Source: an uncultured Campylobacter sp. (GTDB lineage Bacteria > Campylobacterota > Campylobacteria > Campylobacterales > Campylobacteraceae). From it: a stretch of 15,187 bases of DNA. The translations under genes were made by a program, and so were the position numbers. The DNA is taken from assembly GCF_938045345.1 (NCBI RefSeq), contig NZ_CALIMS010000038.1:1-15187 (forward strand), written 5' to 3'. The notes below the pieces were generated by a model. That model made no database searches, was not told the origin of the DNA, and worked only from the letters and a program-made list of their open reading frames with translations. Positions 6,582 through 14,201 of the stretch are shown here, piece by piece (position 1 is the stretch's first letter; the number at the start of each line of letters is the position of its first letter).

Positions 6582-7907
6582 ATGCTAAGCTTAGACGAAA
6601 TTCGAAAAAATATCATCCTAAAACCTGGCGTGCATTATTTTGATTACACCGCTTCGGGGCTTGCTTACGAGCCCGTAGAGCGCGAGATAGGCGAAATTTT
6701 AAAAACCTATGCCAATACCCATTCCGACAGTAGCTCAAGCGCGATCATCACGCAGAAGCGCTATGAGGGCGCGCGCGAGAGCCTAAAAAAGCTACTTGGG
6801 CTTGACGAGCGGTTTTGCCTCATCGCCTGCGGGCAGGGCGCGACGACTGCGATCAAGAAATTTCAGGAGCTACTAGGCATCTACCTACCGCCTGCGACCA
6901 GAGGCGCGATCGGCGAGGCAAATTTACGCGCCGCGCAGCTTCCGCTCGTGCTCGTTTCGCCATACGAGCACCATTCAAACGAGCTTAGCTTTCGTGAGGG
7001 GCTTTGCGACTACCTGCGCGTGCCTCTTAGCGAGGGTGGAGAGATCGATTTGCTCGCACTTGAACGCATCCTAAAGCTAAACACAACACGCCGCATCATC
7101 GGCTCGTTTAGCGCCGCCTCAAACGTCACGGGCGTCATTAGCGACTACAAAAAAATCAGCGAGCTAATCAGAGCCGCGGGCGGCATTGTTGCCTTTGACT
7201 GCGCGGCGCTGAGCTCGCACGCAAATTTAGATTGCGACTATTTCGACGCGATTTTCCTCTCGCCGCATAAGCTATTAGGAGGGCCTGCAAGCTGCGGGCT
7301 TTTGGCGGTCAAAAAAGAGCTGCTCAGTAGCGACGTGCCGACATTTGCTGCGGGCGGGACGGTCGCCTACGCCAGCCGCGAAGGGCACGTATTTTTGAAA
7401 AATCCCGAGCAGCTAGAGGAGGGCGGTACGCCGCCTATCATCGGGCTTATGCGGGCAAGCTTAGCCTACGCGCTGCGAAACGAAGTCGGTTTTGAGAGGA
7501 TAAAAAGCGCCGAGGACGAGCTTACGCGGCTTTTTGAGAGCGAGCTAGCGGGCATTGACGAGATCATAAACTACGCTCCAAAGGGCGCGCCGCGGTTGCC
7601 GATAATTTCCTTTAACGTGCGCGGCGTCTCGGCGTATGATTTTGCCGCGAGCCTTAGCAACGACTTCGGCATCCAGACGCGCGCGGGCGTGATGTGCGCA
7701 GGCCCGTACGCTCACGATCTGCTCGGTATCAAGGAGGGGCGCATGCCAGAAGCCAAGCCCGGCTTCGTGCGCGTGAGCCTGCACTATACGCACACCGAGC
7801 GCGACGTGCTCTATTTAGTTGGCGCGATAAAATCCTGCATCAAAAAGCACCGCGAGCTTTGGGGCGAAGAAAAGGCGATGTATGAGATGTTCGGCGGGAA
7901 AATTTAA
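6582..7907 (+). CDS. Class V aminotransferase, cysteine desulfurase-like
   Basis: A PLP enzyme of 441 residues, fold type I. The Schiff-base lysine is K230 in SPHKLLGG. D206 in VAFDCAAL would contact the pyridine nitrogen, and YEHHSNE (128-134) supplies the ring-stacking His. C372 in TRAGVMCAGPYAHDLLGI sits where SufS/CsdA-type desulfurases carry the catalytic Cys (RAG-x2-C), so a sulfur- or selenium-transfer role is possible. Length and motifs fit the SufS-like branch of class V rather than IscS. C. jejuni has a similar putative aminotransferase, from memory. AAAGG precedes ATG 6582. It lies between an accessory gene pair and the tup genes. It could supply sulfur to FdhD or act in another sulfur pathway, but the substrate is unproven. 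Confidence 0.82.
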   Translation: MLSLDEIRKNIILKPGVHYFDYTASGLAYEPVEREIGEILKTYANTHSDSSSSAIITQKRYEGARESLKKLLGLDERFCLIACGQGATTAIKKFQELLGIYLPPATRGAIGEANLRAAQLPLVLVSPYEHHSNELSFREGLCDYLRVPLSEGGEIDLLALERILKLNTTRRIIGSFSAASNVTGVISDYKKISELIRAAGGIVAFDCAALSSHANLDCDYFDAIFLSPHKLLGGPASCGLLAVKKELLSSDVPTFAAGGTVAYASREGHVFLKNPEQLEEGGTPPIIGLMRASLAYALRNEVGFERIKSAEDELTRLFESELAGIDEIINYAPKGAPRLPIISFNVRGVSAYDFAASLSNDFGIQTRAGVMCAGPYAHDLLGIKEGRMPEAKPGFVRVSLHYTHTERDVLYLVGAIKSCIKKHRELWGEEKAMYEMFGGKI

Positions 7908-8393
7908 GTAGCGTGAGGTTAGAGCTCTGCCGCTTTTTTGAGCTCTCGTGAAATTTTGTAAAATTCTGCGCCGTTTTTAAAATTTATCGGAATTATGCGC
8001 CGTTTCTTTGGAATTTTACGCTGGTTTTGCGCCGCAGAATTCTTACCATCGTTCCGCCTTTGCGCTGCAGGCGAAATAAACGACAGGCTTTGCAGAGTTA
8101 AAATTTAGAATTCTGAAATTCCTCGCCTAGAAATTTTAGAATCGCAAAGTTCCGCTAGCTGTATTCGCGGCTAAGTTTTAAAATTCCTAGCGATAGAATT
8201 TCAAAATTCCGCGCCGCGCCGCTAGGTAAAACTCTGCCTGTAAATTTCAAAATTTAAAGGCGCAAATTTTTATGCTCTGTTTCGCCGGATACGCCGCGCT
8301 AGATGGTTCGCAGTAAAAATTTGAAAATAATATTGGTGCCGCGCAAATAAAAATTCTAAAGCAAAATAAAGCTTATCCGCACTTCGCGCAGAA
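7908..8393. other. Intergenic region with degenerate GAATT / TGCGCCG repeats
   Basis: About 485 bases between convergent genes, with no supported coding frame. An AGAGCTC / GAGCTCT inverted repeat (7921-7927, 7940-7946) follows the aminotransferase gene and may mark its 3' end. TGCGCCG words recur at 7967, 7996 and 8028, each beside GAATT/AAATT sequence. GAATTC-like words recur through 8035-8210, one of them (GCAGAATTCTTACC, 8034-8047) close to the 15-bp unit inside tupC. No good intrinsic terminator for tupC is visible. Confidence 0.55.
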
Positions 8394-9590
8394 TTACTCC
8401 AGTCCCAAAAACGCGCCGTTTTCAAATCCGAAATATATCCTCTCGCCCGCGCTCCAGCGCCGCTCATCCTGCGCCGTGACGCATTTTAGCAGCACGTCGC
8501 CCACCTTGATCTTGATGAGTAGCGAGGAGCCGTACTGAAGCGAAACCGAATGTAAAATCCCCGCAAAGCAGCGCTCAAACGGGCTTTGAGATAATAAAAT
8601 TTTACTCGGATTTATCGCGATTTTGCGAGCGCGTGCGAGCCCGTCTTTAAGGCGTAGCGAAATTTCATCCGAAAATTTTAAAACTCCGTTTTGCACGTCA
8701 AAGATATTTTTGTATTCAAACTCGCATATCTTGCCGCGATGCAGAAATACGCTTCTTTGCGCGATCGCGCTGAGCCATTTCTCATCGTGGCTGGCGATGA
8801 TAAAACCGCAGCCGTAGCGGCTTCGCATAAATAAAATCGCGCGCGCAAAGAGCTTGGAAGCGGCAAGATCGAGGCTGTTGGTCGGCTCGTCGAGCAGATA
8901 GAGCTTTGCGCGCTGCGCCAGAGCGAGCGCAAACGCGATGCGCTGCGTCTGCCCCGAGCTAAGCTCGAAATGCTTCTTTGATAAAAAACTTCTATCAAGC
9001 CCCGTTAGGCTGAGCGCCTCATCCACTCGCTCGTCAAATTCCGCAAGCGCGCCGCGGCTTTTGAGCGCAAATTTAAAATTTTGCTCTACGCTGCGTTTTA
9101 AAAGCACGGGCTCGGGCAGCAGCAGGCAGATCTGCCGCAACGTCTGTAAAGAGGGCGCCCGCTGCCCCCAAAGCTCCACGCTGCCGCCGCTCGGACGCTG
9201 CAAAAAGGCCAAAATCCGCAGTAGCGTGGATTTGCCGCTGCCGTTGGAACCTAAAAGCGCCGTGATGCCGCTCGTATTCAGATCGAGGCTGGAGATATTT
9301 AAAATTTCGCTCCGTCCGTAGCGCAGCACTAGATCCCTCACAGAGATTAGCTCGCTATGGGGTACAGATCGCGCGGCGGAATTCTTATCCGAGAATTTCT
9401 CACTCGCGAAATTCTCGGTAGCAGAATTCTCATTCGTAGAATTTTCTGAAGTAAAATTTTTACTCGTAGAATTCTCGCCTGCAGAATTTATGTCTGTGGA
9501 ATTTTTGCTCATAAAATTTTCGCGCTCCCGCTCCGCCCGGTTTTTGTCCGTGAAATTCTTACTCGGATGCTTTAGCTTATCTGCATTCAT
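8394..9590 (-). CDS. tupC: Tungstate ABC transporter ATPase TupC with repeat-rich N-terminal extension
   Basis: The ATP-hydrolysing subunit of the tungstate importer, 398 residues. Walker A is GSNGSGKS (114-121), signature LSSGQ (210-214), Walker B LYLLDEP (230-236), and the switch His is H268 in IIASHDE. At the Q-loop the sequence is LLLPEPVLLKRSV, so the usual Gln is replaced by Pro159. Residues about 330-398 form a TOBE-like C-terminal segment. The first 75 residues are a hydrophilic extension in which ENSTS/KNFTS-type pentapeptides repeat; they are encoded by a 15-bp tandem repeat. ATG 9590 overlaps the tupB stop as ATGA, with AAGG upstream, which argues that translation does start before the repeats. 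M27 (ATG 9512) is an alternative start but still keeps most of the repeats. C. jejuni has the same tupA / tupB-tupC layout. Confidence 0.85.
   Translation of the reverse strand: MNADKLKHPSKNFTDKNRAERERENFMSKNSTDINSAGENSTSKNFTSENSTNENSATENFASEKFSDKNSAARSVPHSELISVRDLVLRYGRSEILNISSLDLNTSGITALLGSNGSGKSTLLRILAFLQRPSGGSVELWGQRAPSLQTLRQICLLLPEPVLLKRSVEQNFKFALKSRGALAEFDERVDEALSLTGLDRSFLSKKHFELSSGQTQRIAFALALAQRAKLYLLDEPTNSLDLAASKLFARAILFMRSRYGCGFIIASHDEKWLSAIAQRSVFLHRGKICEFEYKNIFDVQNGVLKFSDEISLRLKDGLARARKIAINPSKILLSQSPFERCFAGILHSVSLQYGSSLLIKIKVGDVLLKCVTAQDERRWSAGERIYFGFENGAFLGLE
9376..9564. repeat. 15-bp degenerate tandem repeat inside tupC
   Basis: Ten head-to-tail 15-bp units run in exact register from 9376 to 9525. 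On the plus strand they follow roughly G-Y-R-GAATT-C/T-T-N-N-C-T-C, and unit edges fall at 9376, 9391, 9406 and so on. One more similar unit lies apart at 9550-9564, shifted by a multiple of three bases. Read on the minus strand, each unit gives a pentapeptide of the kind E/K-N-S/F-T/A-S/N/D. Because the unit is a multiple of three, copy number changes would keep tupC in frame. Confidence 0.85.
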
Positions 9591-10279
9591 CGATCTAACC
9601 TTTTTAGCGCGTGGATGGCTAAATTTACCGCAAACGCTATTAAAATCAGCACCAGCGCGAGCGCTATACCCATCGCAAACTCGCCCTTGTTGGTCTCAAG
9701 CGAGATCGCCGTGGTGATCGTGCGGGTAAAATATTTGATATTGCCGCCGATCATCATCGCTACGCCTACCTCGGCGACGATCCGCCCGTAAGCGGTGGCG
9801 ATGACGACCAGCAGGGCGTAGCGCAGCTCGTAAAGCACACAAAGGATTAAATTTAGCGGGCTTAGGCGGTAGTTCATAATGTTTAGATAGTGCTTCTTAT
9901 CCATATTTTCGATGACGCTGGCGCTTAGTGAGACGATGATGGGAAGCGCCAGCACAAACTGTCCGAGCATCACGGCCTTGAGCGTAAAAAGTAGCCCCAG
10001 CTCGCCAAAAGGACCGTTTCTGGAGATGAAAGCGTAAAGGATCAGTCCTATCGCTACCGTGGGCATCGCAAGCGCTACGTCGCTTAAAAGTCTAAGCGTT
10101 CTGCGAGCGCGAAATTCGTAAAATCCGAGGATAAATCCTATCGGAAAGCCGATTATGATGGCAAAAAGTATCGAGATGCTCGAAGTGTAAAGCGTCGCTT
10201 TAATCGCCGAAAATGTCTCTGCGTCGCCGCTAAGAAGCAGCCCGAATGCGCTTAAAATTCCTTCTAAAATAAAGTCCAA
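9587..10279 (-). CDS. tupB: Tungstate ABC transporter permease TupB
   Basis: The inner-membrane channel subunit of the tungstate importer, 230 residues, with about five hydrophobic segments (for example 33-55, 65-85, 100-125, 150-172 and 200-222). The cytoplasmic loop EVGVAMMIGGNIKYFTRTIT, containing the EAA-type motif, docks to the ATPase. The start is TTG at 10279, with AGGA at 10290-10287 seven bases before it; this keeps the family-typical MDF beginning. Its stop overlaps the tupC start by four bases (ATGA), so the two are translationally coupled. It is transcribed divergently from tupA, with an 83-bp shared regulatory gap. Confidence 0.9.
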   Translation of the reverse strand: MDFILEGILSAFGLLLSGDAETFSAIKATLYTSSISILFAIIIGFPIGFILGFYEFRARRTLRLLSDVALAMPTVAIGLILYAFISRNGPFGELGLLFTLKAVMLGQFVLALPIIVSLSASVIENMDKKHYLNIMNYRLSPLNLILCVLYELRYALLVVIATAYGRIVAEVGVAMMIGGNIKYFTRTITTAISLETNKGEFAMGIALALVLILIAFAVNLAIHALKRLDR

Positions 10280-10305
10280 GATTGTGTCCTAAATATTCTA
10301 TTCTG

Positions 10306-10345
10306 GCATATTTATAAACCAAATTTATATGCTATAATAGCATAT
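10306..10345. promoter_or_regulatory. tupA promoter and candidate operator (ATATGC-N7-GCATAT)
   Basis: The dyad 10327-10345 has 8-bp perfect arms (ATATGCTA / TAGCATAT), and its centre contains TATAAT (10333-10338) preceded by TG-n, an extended -10 box for tupA. Anything bound here would block the promoter, so a repressor is expected. A further half-site GCATAT lies at 10306-10311, on the side of tupB. The 6-bp arms and the 7-bp spacing are identical to those of the dyad at 238-256 upstream of the formate dehydrogenase gene. In C. jejuni a ModE-type repressor is reported to act at the tup promoter; its binding to this site is inference. Confidence 0.65.
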
Positions 10346-10362
10346 TTTTTAAAGGAGATAAC

Positions 10363-11181
10363 ATGAAAAAAATATTTTTTGCTTCGCTCGCTCTTAGCGC
10401 GAGCCTTTTTGCCGCCGATAACGATTTGGTGATGGCAACTACAACGAGCACCGATAATACGGGCTTGCTAGACGCGATCTATCCTGCGTATAAGGCGGAA
10501 ACCGGCGTCGATATCAAATGGACGGCAGTAGGCACAGGTGCTGCTCTAAAGCTTGGCGAGAACTGCGATGCAGACATACTTTTCGTGCATTCGCCGAAGG
10601 TCGAGAAAGAATTTGTAGAAAAAGGCTTCGGCGTTGATCGCACGCCCGTTATGTATAACGATTTTATCCTCATCGCCGATAAATCCATCGCGCCTAAATT
10701 TAAAGGCAAGGACCTTAAGGGCTCGTTTGAGCTGATCAAGGCGGAGAAGATTAAATTTTTCTCTCGCGGCGATAAATCGGGCACCGATAACAAAGAGAAG
10801 GGTATTTGGAAAAAGGTTGAGGGCGCCGTGCCTGAAAACGAGGCGTGGTATAACCAAACCGGTCAAGGCATGATCGCCACGATCAACGCAGCCGCCGAGC
10901 AAAAGGGCGTGACCTTTACCGATCGCGGCACCTACATCAAATACGAGGACAATAAAAAGGGCAATCCCGATATGGTTATCATCAATGAAGGCGATAACGA
11001 TCTGAAGAATTTTTACTCCGTAATCGCGGTCAATCCGAAGCACTGCCCAAAAGCCGACTATGAAAACGCGCAGCGCTTCATCAAATGGATCACTAGCGAG
11101 AAGGGGCAGAAGTTCGTAGGCGATTTCAAGCTGCTAAATAAGCCGCTTTTCACCCCTGATGCGAATACTCGCAAGAATTAG
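10363..11181 (+). CDS. tupA: Tungstate-binding periplasmic protein TupA
   Basis: The periplasmic solute-binding protein that captures tungstate for TupBC; 272 residues. The signal peptide is MKKIFFASLALSASLFA, with cleavage near residue 17 or 18. The family motif TTTS (26-29) is followed by TDNTGLLDAIYPAYKAETG, and downstream come GTGAALKLGENCDADILFVHSP and FFSRGDKSGTDNKEKGIWK, the oxyanion-pocket blocks of the TupA/WtpA-like class. AAAGGAG (10351-10357) precedes ATG 10363. An intrinsic terminator directly follows, so it is probably a single-gene transcript. It supplies the metal for the tungsten- or molybdenum-dependent FDH at the other end of the window. Specificity for tungstate over molybdate is inferred from family membership. 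Confidence 0.92.
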   Translation: MKKIFFASLALSASLFAADNDLVMATTTSTDNTGLLDAIYPAYKAETGVDIKWTAVGTGAALKLGENCDADILFVHSPKVEKEFVEKGFGVDRTPVMYNDFILIADKSIAPKFKGKDLKGSFELIKAEKIKFFSRGDKSGTDNKEKGIWKKVEGAVPENEAWYNQTGQGMIATINAAAEQKGVTFTDRGTYIKYEDNKKGNPDMVIINEGDNDLKNFYSVIAVNPKHCPKADYENAQRFIKWITSEKGQKFVGDFKLLNKPLFTPDANTRKN

Positions 11182-11205
11182 CTCTAGCTAAATAAAGCTA
11201 AATTT

Positions 11206-11247
11206 AAAGCCCAAAGGCAAAGCGTCGCCTTTGGGCTTTTGCTTTTT
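11206..11247 (+). terminator. Intrinsic terminator of tupA
   Basis: A perfect 13-bp stem, AAAGCCCAAAGGC (11206-11218) with GCCTTTGGGCTTT (11227-11239), has an 8-nt loop and runs into a T-rich tail TTTTGCTTTTT. It lies 25 bases after the tupA stop codon. Confidence 0.9.
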
Positions 11248-11706
11248 CATAAATCAATCCGCGCGCCTTTAAATTTAGCTATTTTGCTTCTAAAATTTAG
11301 CCGGCGTTTTTTACTGCGTCTTTTTACGATACATTTTTTACTTTCTAGCCATGCGTTTAAATTTATCGCAGCTTCGTTTGTAGGCGATAGGCTTAAAATT
11401 TCAGCTATATTTGAGATCGGTACGGAGAAATTTCGATCGCGTTCGGATATGCTCTAATGTCTAGCGAGATTTATACAGCGCAAAATTTAGTAGTATTTAT
11501 GTGTGACTCAAAATTTTTAGTTTGTTGGGAATTTAATTTGAAGTAGCAGTTAAGCTCGGGCGTATGAAAAACGCCCAAGCTTGTGAAGCTATGAAATTTC
11601 ATGTGCGGTTTATGGGGTCGCTTCTGCCGCGCGCCGGTAAAATTACTTTTCAAGCGCAGGCAAAACTACCGGGCATACGGCTATAAAATTTCACTTTGCG
11701 TGAGTG
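11248..11706. other. Convergent intergenic region between tupA and dnaK
   Basis: About 460 bases with no supported gene. It contains a strong hairpin at 11552-11582: AAGCTCGGGCGT and ACGCCCAAGCTT around a 7-nt loop, with one position that becomes a G-U pair only in minus-strand RNA. An ATGAAATTTCAT palindrome lies at 11591-11602. The hairpin lies in the 3' region of the dnaK transcript but lacks a T-run, so it is at best a stabilising structure or a non-canonical end. Confidence 0.5.
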
Positions 11707-13581
11707 TTATTCGACTTCGGCGTCGATGACGTCGTCGTCTTTTTTACCGCCGCTTTGCGATCCGCCTTGTGCGCCCTGATTTGCGCTGGCAGCCTTGTAT
11801 AGATCCTCGGCGACCTTGCTTAGGGCTTCTACTTTAGAGTTTATCGCTTCTTTGCTCGCGTTTTCATCCTTTAGCACGGCTTTTAGATCGTTTAGCGCGC
11901 TCTCGATCTTAGCGCGTAGATCGCCCGGTACCTTCTCGCCCATCTCGCTTAGGCTCTTTTCGGTTTGATGTGCGATGCTATCGGCTTGGTTGCGCGCCTC
12001 GACGGTTTCTTTGCGCTTGTTGTCTTCCTCTTTGTGAAGCTCGGCATCCTTGACCATCTTATCGATCTCGGCGTCGCTTAAGCCGCTTGAGCCAGTGATG
12101 CGGATGTCGGTTGCCTTGCCGGTAGCCTTGTCTTTTGCCGAAACGGTTAAAATTCCGTTCGCATCGATGTTAAATTCCACCTCGATCTGCGGTACGCCGC
12201 GAGGAGCGGGCATGATACCTTCAAGATTGAAATTTCCTAGCGATTTGTTATCCTTTGCAAACTCGCGCTCGCCCTGCAAGACGTTGATCGTAACGGCGCT
12301 TTGGTTATCCTCTGCTGTCGAGAATGTTTGAGATTTTTTCGTAGGTATCGTAGTTCCCTTTTCGATGATCTTGGTCATCACGCCGCCTAGGGTTTCGATG
12401 CCGAGGCTTAGCGGAGTGACGTCGAGCAGTAGCACGTCTTTTACGTCGCCTTTGATGACCGCGCCTTGGATTGCAGCGCCGATTGCTACGACTTCGTCGG
12501 GGTTCACGCTCTTATTTAGTTCCTTGCCGAAAGCCTTTTTGACCTCCTCTTGCACTAAAGGCACGCGCGTCGAGCCGCCCACCATGACGACCTCTTTTAT
12601 ATCGTTCATGCTTAGCCCCGCGTCGCTTACGACCTTTTTAAGCGTGCTTATGGTCTCATCTACCAAAGAATCGATCATACTTTCAAATTTAGCTCTAGTG
12701 ATGGTTTTCATTAGGTGTTTAGGACCTGTAGCGTCAGCGGTAATGAAAGGTAAATTTACCGTAGTTTCCATCGCGCTGCTTAGCTCTTTTTTGGCGTTTT
12801 CCGCAGCCTCTTTTAGACGCTGCATAGCCATGACATCGCCACGCAAGTCGATACCTGTTTCAGATTGAAATTCCGAGGTTAAAAAGTCGATCAGTTTGTT
12901 ATCGAAATCATCGCCGCCCAAAAATGCATTACCGCCGGTAGCTAAAACTTCTACGACGCTATCGCCGGTTTCTAGCACGGTTACGTCGAACGTACCGCCG
13001 CCTAGATCGTAAACGACGATCTTTTCGGATTCTTTTTTATCCAGTCCATACGCAAGCGCCGCCGCGGTCGGCTCGTTAATGATACGAAGCACGTTTAGGC
13101 CCGCGATTGTTCCTGCTTCTTTTGTTGCTTTTCTTTGGCTGTCGTTGAAATACGCAGGCACGGTGATGACCGCATCGACAACCGGCTCGCCCAAAAACGC
13201 CTCAGCATCCTCTTTTAGCTTGATTAGCACCTTGGCTGAAATTTCTTGCGGTGTATAAATCTTGCCCGCGATCTCTACCGCGCACGCGCCATTTCGGTCT
13301 ATGATCTTATACGGTAGGCGCTTTTTAGCCTCCTGCGCGTTTTTCTCATTCATCATAAGACCCATGATGCGTTTGATCGAGTAGATCGTCTTTTCCGGGT
13401 TAGTGACTGCTTGGCGCTTGGCGCTGTCGCCTACTAAAACCTCGCCTTTATCGGTGAAAGCGACTACCGACGGAGTGGTGTTTTTGCCCTCTTTGTTCGG
13501 TATGATCTTGCTCTCGCCACGCTCGAATATGCTTACGCACGAGTTTGTTGTTCCTAGGTCAATGCCTATGACTTTTGCCAT
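11707..13581 (-). CDS. dnaK: Molecular chaperone DnaK (Hsp70)
   Basis: The ATP-dependent cytoplasmic chaperone that folds and rescues proteins with DnaJ and GrpE; 624 residues, full length for the bacterial family. The nucleotide-binding domain shows GIDLGTTNS (6-14), VPAYFNDSQR (141-150), DLGGGTFDV (192-200) and GGSTRVPLVQ (335-344). The interdomain linker is DVLLLDVTP (382-390), followed by the substrate-binding domain and an acidic tail ending DDDVIDAEVE. AAAGGA lies seven bases before ATG 13581. It is the third gene of hrcA-grpE-dnaK and is presumably under HrcA/CIRCE control from the hrcA promoter, since the 44-bp gap after grpE shows no promoter. Confidence 0.98.
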   Translation of the reverse strand: MAKVIGIDLGTTNSCVSIFERGESKIIPNKEGKNTTPSVVAFTDKGEVLVGDSAKRQAVTNPEKTIYSIKRIMGLMMNEKNAQEAKKRLPYKIIDRNGACAVEIAGKIYTPQEISAKVLIKLKEDAEAFLGEPVVDAVITVPAYFNDSQRKATKEAGTIAGLNVLRIINEPTAAALAYGLDKKESEKIVVYDLGGGTFDVTVLETGDSVVEVLATGGNAFLGGDDFDNKLIDFLTSEFQSETGIDLRGDVMAMQRLKEAAENAKKELSSAMETTVNLPFITADATGPKHLMKTITRAKFESMIDSLVDETISTLKKVVSDAGLSMNDIKEVVMVGGSTRVPLVQEEVKKAFGKELNKSVNPDEVVAIGAAIQGAVIKGDVKDVLLLDVTPLSLGIETLGGVMTKIIEKGTTIPTKKSQTFSTAEDNQSAVTINVLQGEREFAKDNKSLGNFNLEGIMPAPRGVPQIEVEFNIDANGILTVSAKDKATGKATDIRITGSSGLSDAEIDKMVKDAELHKEEDNKRKETVEARNQADSIAHQTEKSLSEMGEKVPGDLRAKIESALNDLKAVLKDENASKEAINSKVEALSKVAEDLYKAASANQGAQGGSQSGGKKDDDVIDAEVE

Positions 13582-13625
13582 TTGTTATCCTTTGTATTGA
13601 ATTTAAAATTTTAAAATTTGAGCGA

Positions 13626-14201
13626 TTATTTCGCCACTACTACCATAGCGGCGCGTAAAACGCGCTGCTTATACATATAGCCTTTTTGATATACTTGAAC
13701 GATATCGCCTTTTTTAGCACCTTCGGCTTCAATCATCGAAATAGCGTTATGCACGCTAGGATCAAATCCCGCATCCGTCGCTATCGGCACGATACCGTAT
13801 TTTTCAAAAGTCTTTGTAAAAAGGCTTAGACATTGTTTTACGCCGACTTCGATTTTATCCGCAAGCTCATTACCTTCCACATCAATTTTGGCGGCCTCCT
13901 CAAGCGCGTCGATTATCGGCAGCAGATCCTTCGCAAAGCTCTCGCTAGCGTAAGCAACAGCGCTATCTTTTTCTTTTTCCAAACGTTTTTTGAGATTTTC
14001 AAAATCCGCATTGGCGCGGTAAAATTTATCGGTGATCTCACTCAGCTCGTTTTGAAGCTTTTGTATCTGCGCGTCGGTATCATCGCATGTCTGCGCCTCT
14101 TGCGGCTCGCTCGCCTCTGACGCGCACTGTTCGCAAACCTCTTTTTCTTCACTATCGCACACTGCATTTTTATCGCCGTGCTCTTTAAATTTATGGCTCA
14201 T
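13626..14201 (-). CDS. grpE: Nucleotide exchange factor GrpE
   Basis: A homodimeric co-chaperone that releases ADP from DnaK; 191 residues. A long coiled coil covers about residues 43-85 (IQKLQNELSEITDKFYRANADFENLKKRLEKEK). The C-terminal beta domain includes the signature GFDPSVHNAISMIE and VYQKGYMYKQRVLRAAMVVVAK. The N-terminal tail is acidic and unusually Cys-rich (C15, C23, C26, C39). Its ATG overlaps the hrcA stop as ATGA, with AAAGGAG upstream, so it is translationally coupled to hrcA. Confidence 0.97.
   Translation of the reverse strand: MSHKFKEHGDKNAVCDSEEKEVCEQCASEASEPQEAQTCDDTDAQIQKLQNELSEITDKFYRANADFENLKKRLEKEKDSAVAYASESFAKDLLPIIDALEEAAKIDVEGNELADKIEVGVKQCLSLFTKTFEKYGIVPIATDAGFDPSVHNAISMIEAEGAKKGDIVQVYQKGYMYKQRVLRAAMVVVAK

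Noticed and set aside
8270..8467. Minus-strand 65-codon frame overlapping the tupC 3' end
   Set aside because: It lies in another frame over the end of tupC, lacks initiation signals and has no recognisable domain.
9376..9525. Non-coding repeat array separating tupB from tupC
   Set aside because: The frame stays open through all units and the ATGA overlap with tupB gives a normal start upstream, so coding is the simpler reading.
10546..11043. Long minus-strand frame opposite tupA
   Set aside because: It is the antisense shadow of a clear TupA gene; such frames arise from codon bias in GC-richer genes.
11239..11457. Plus-strand 72-codon frame after tupA
   Set aside because: It begins inside the tupA terminator, has no ribosome site, and its composition looks like translated AAATTT-rich intergenic DNA.
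11591..11602. ATGAAATTTCAT palindrome as an operator
   Set aside because: AAATTT-centred palindromes are very common in this sequence, and this one is not near a promoter.
12365..12868. Plus-strand 167-codon frame opposite dnaK
   Set aside because: It is antisense to highly conserved DnaK sequence, Ser/Thr-rich as expected of a shadow frame, with no ribosome site.
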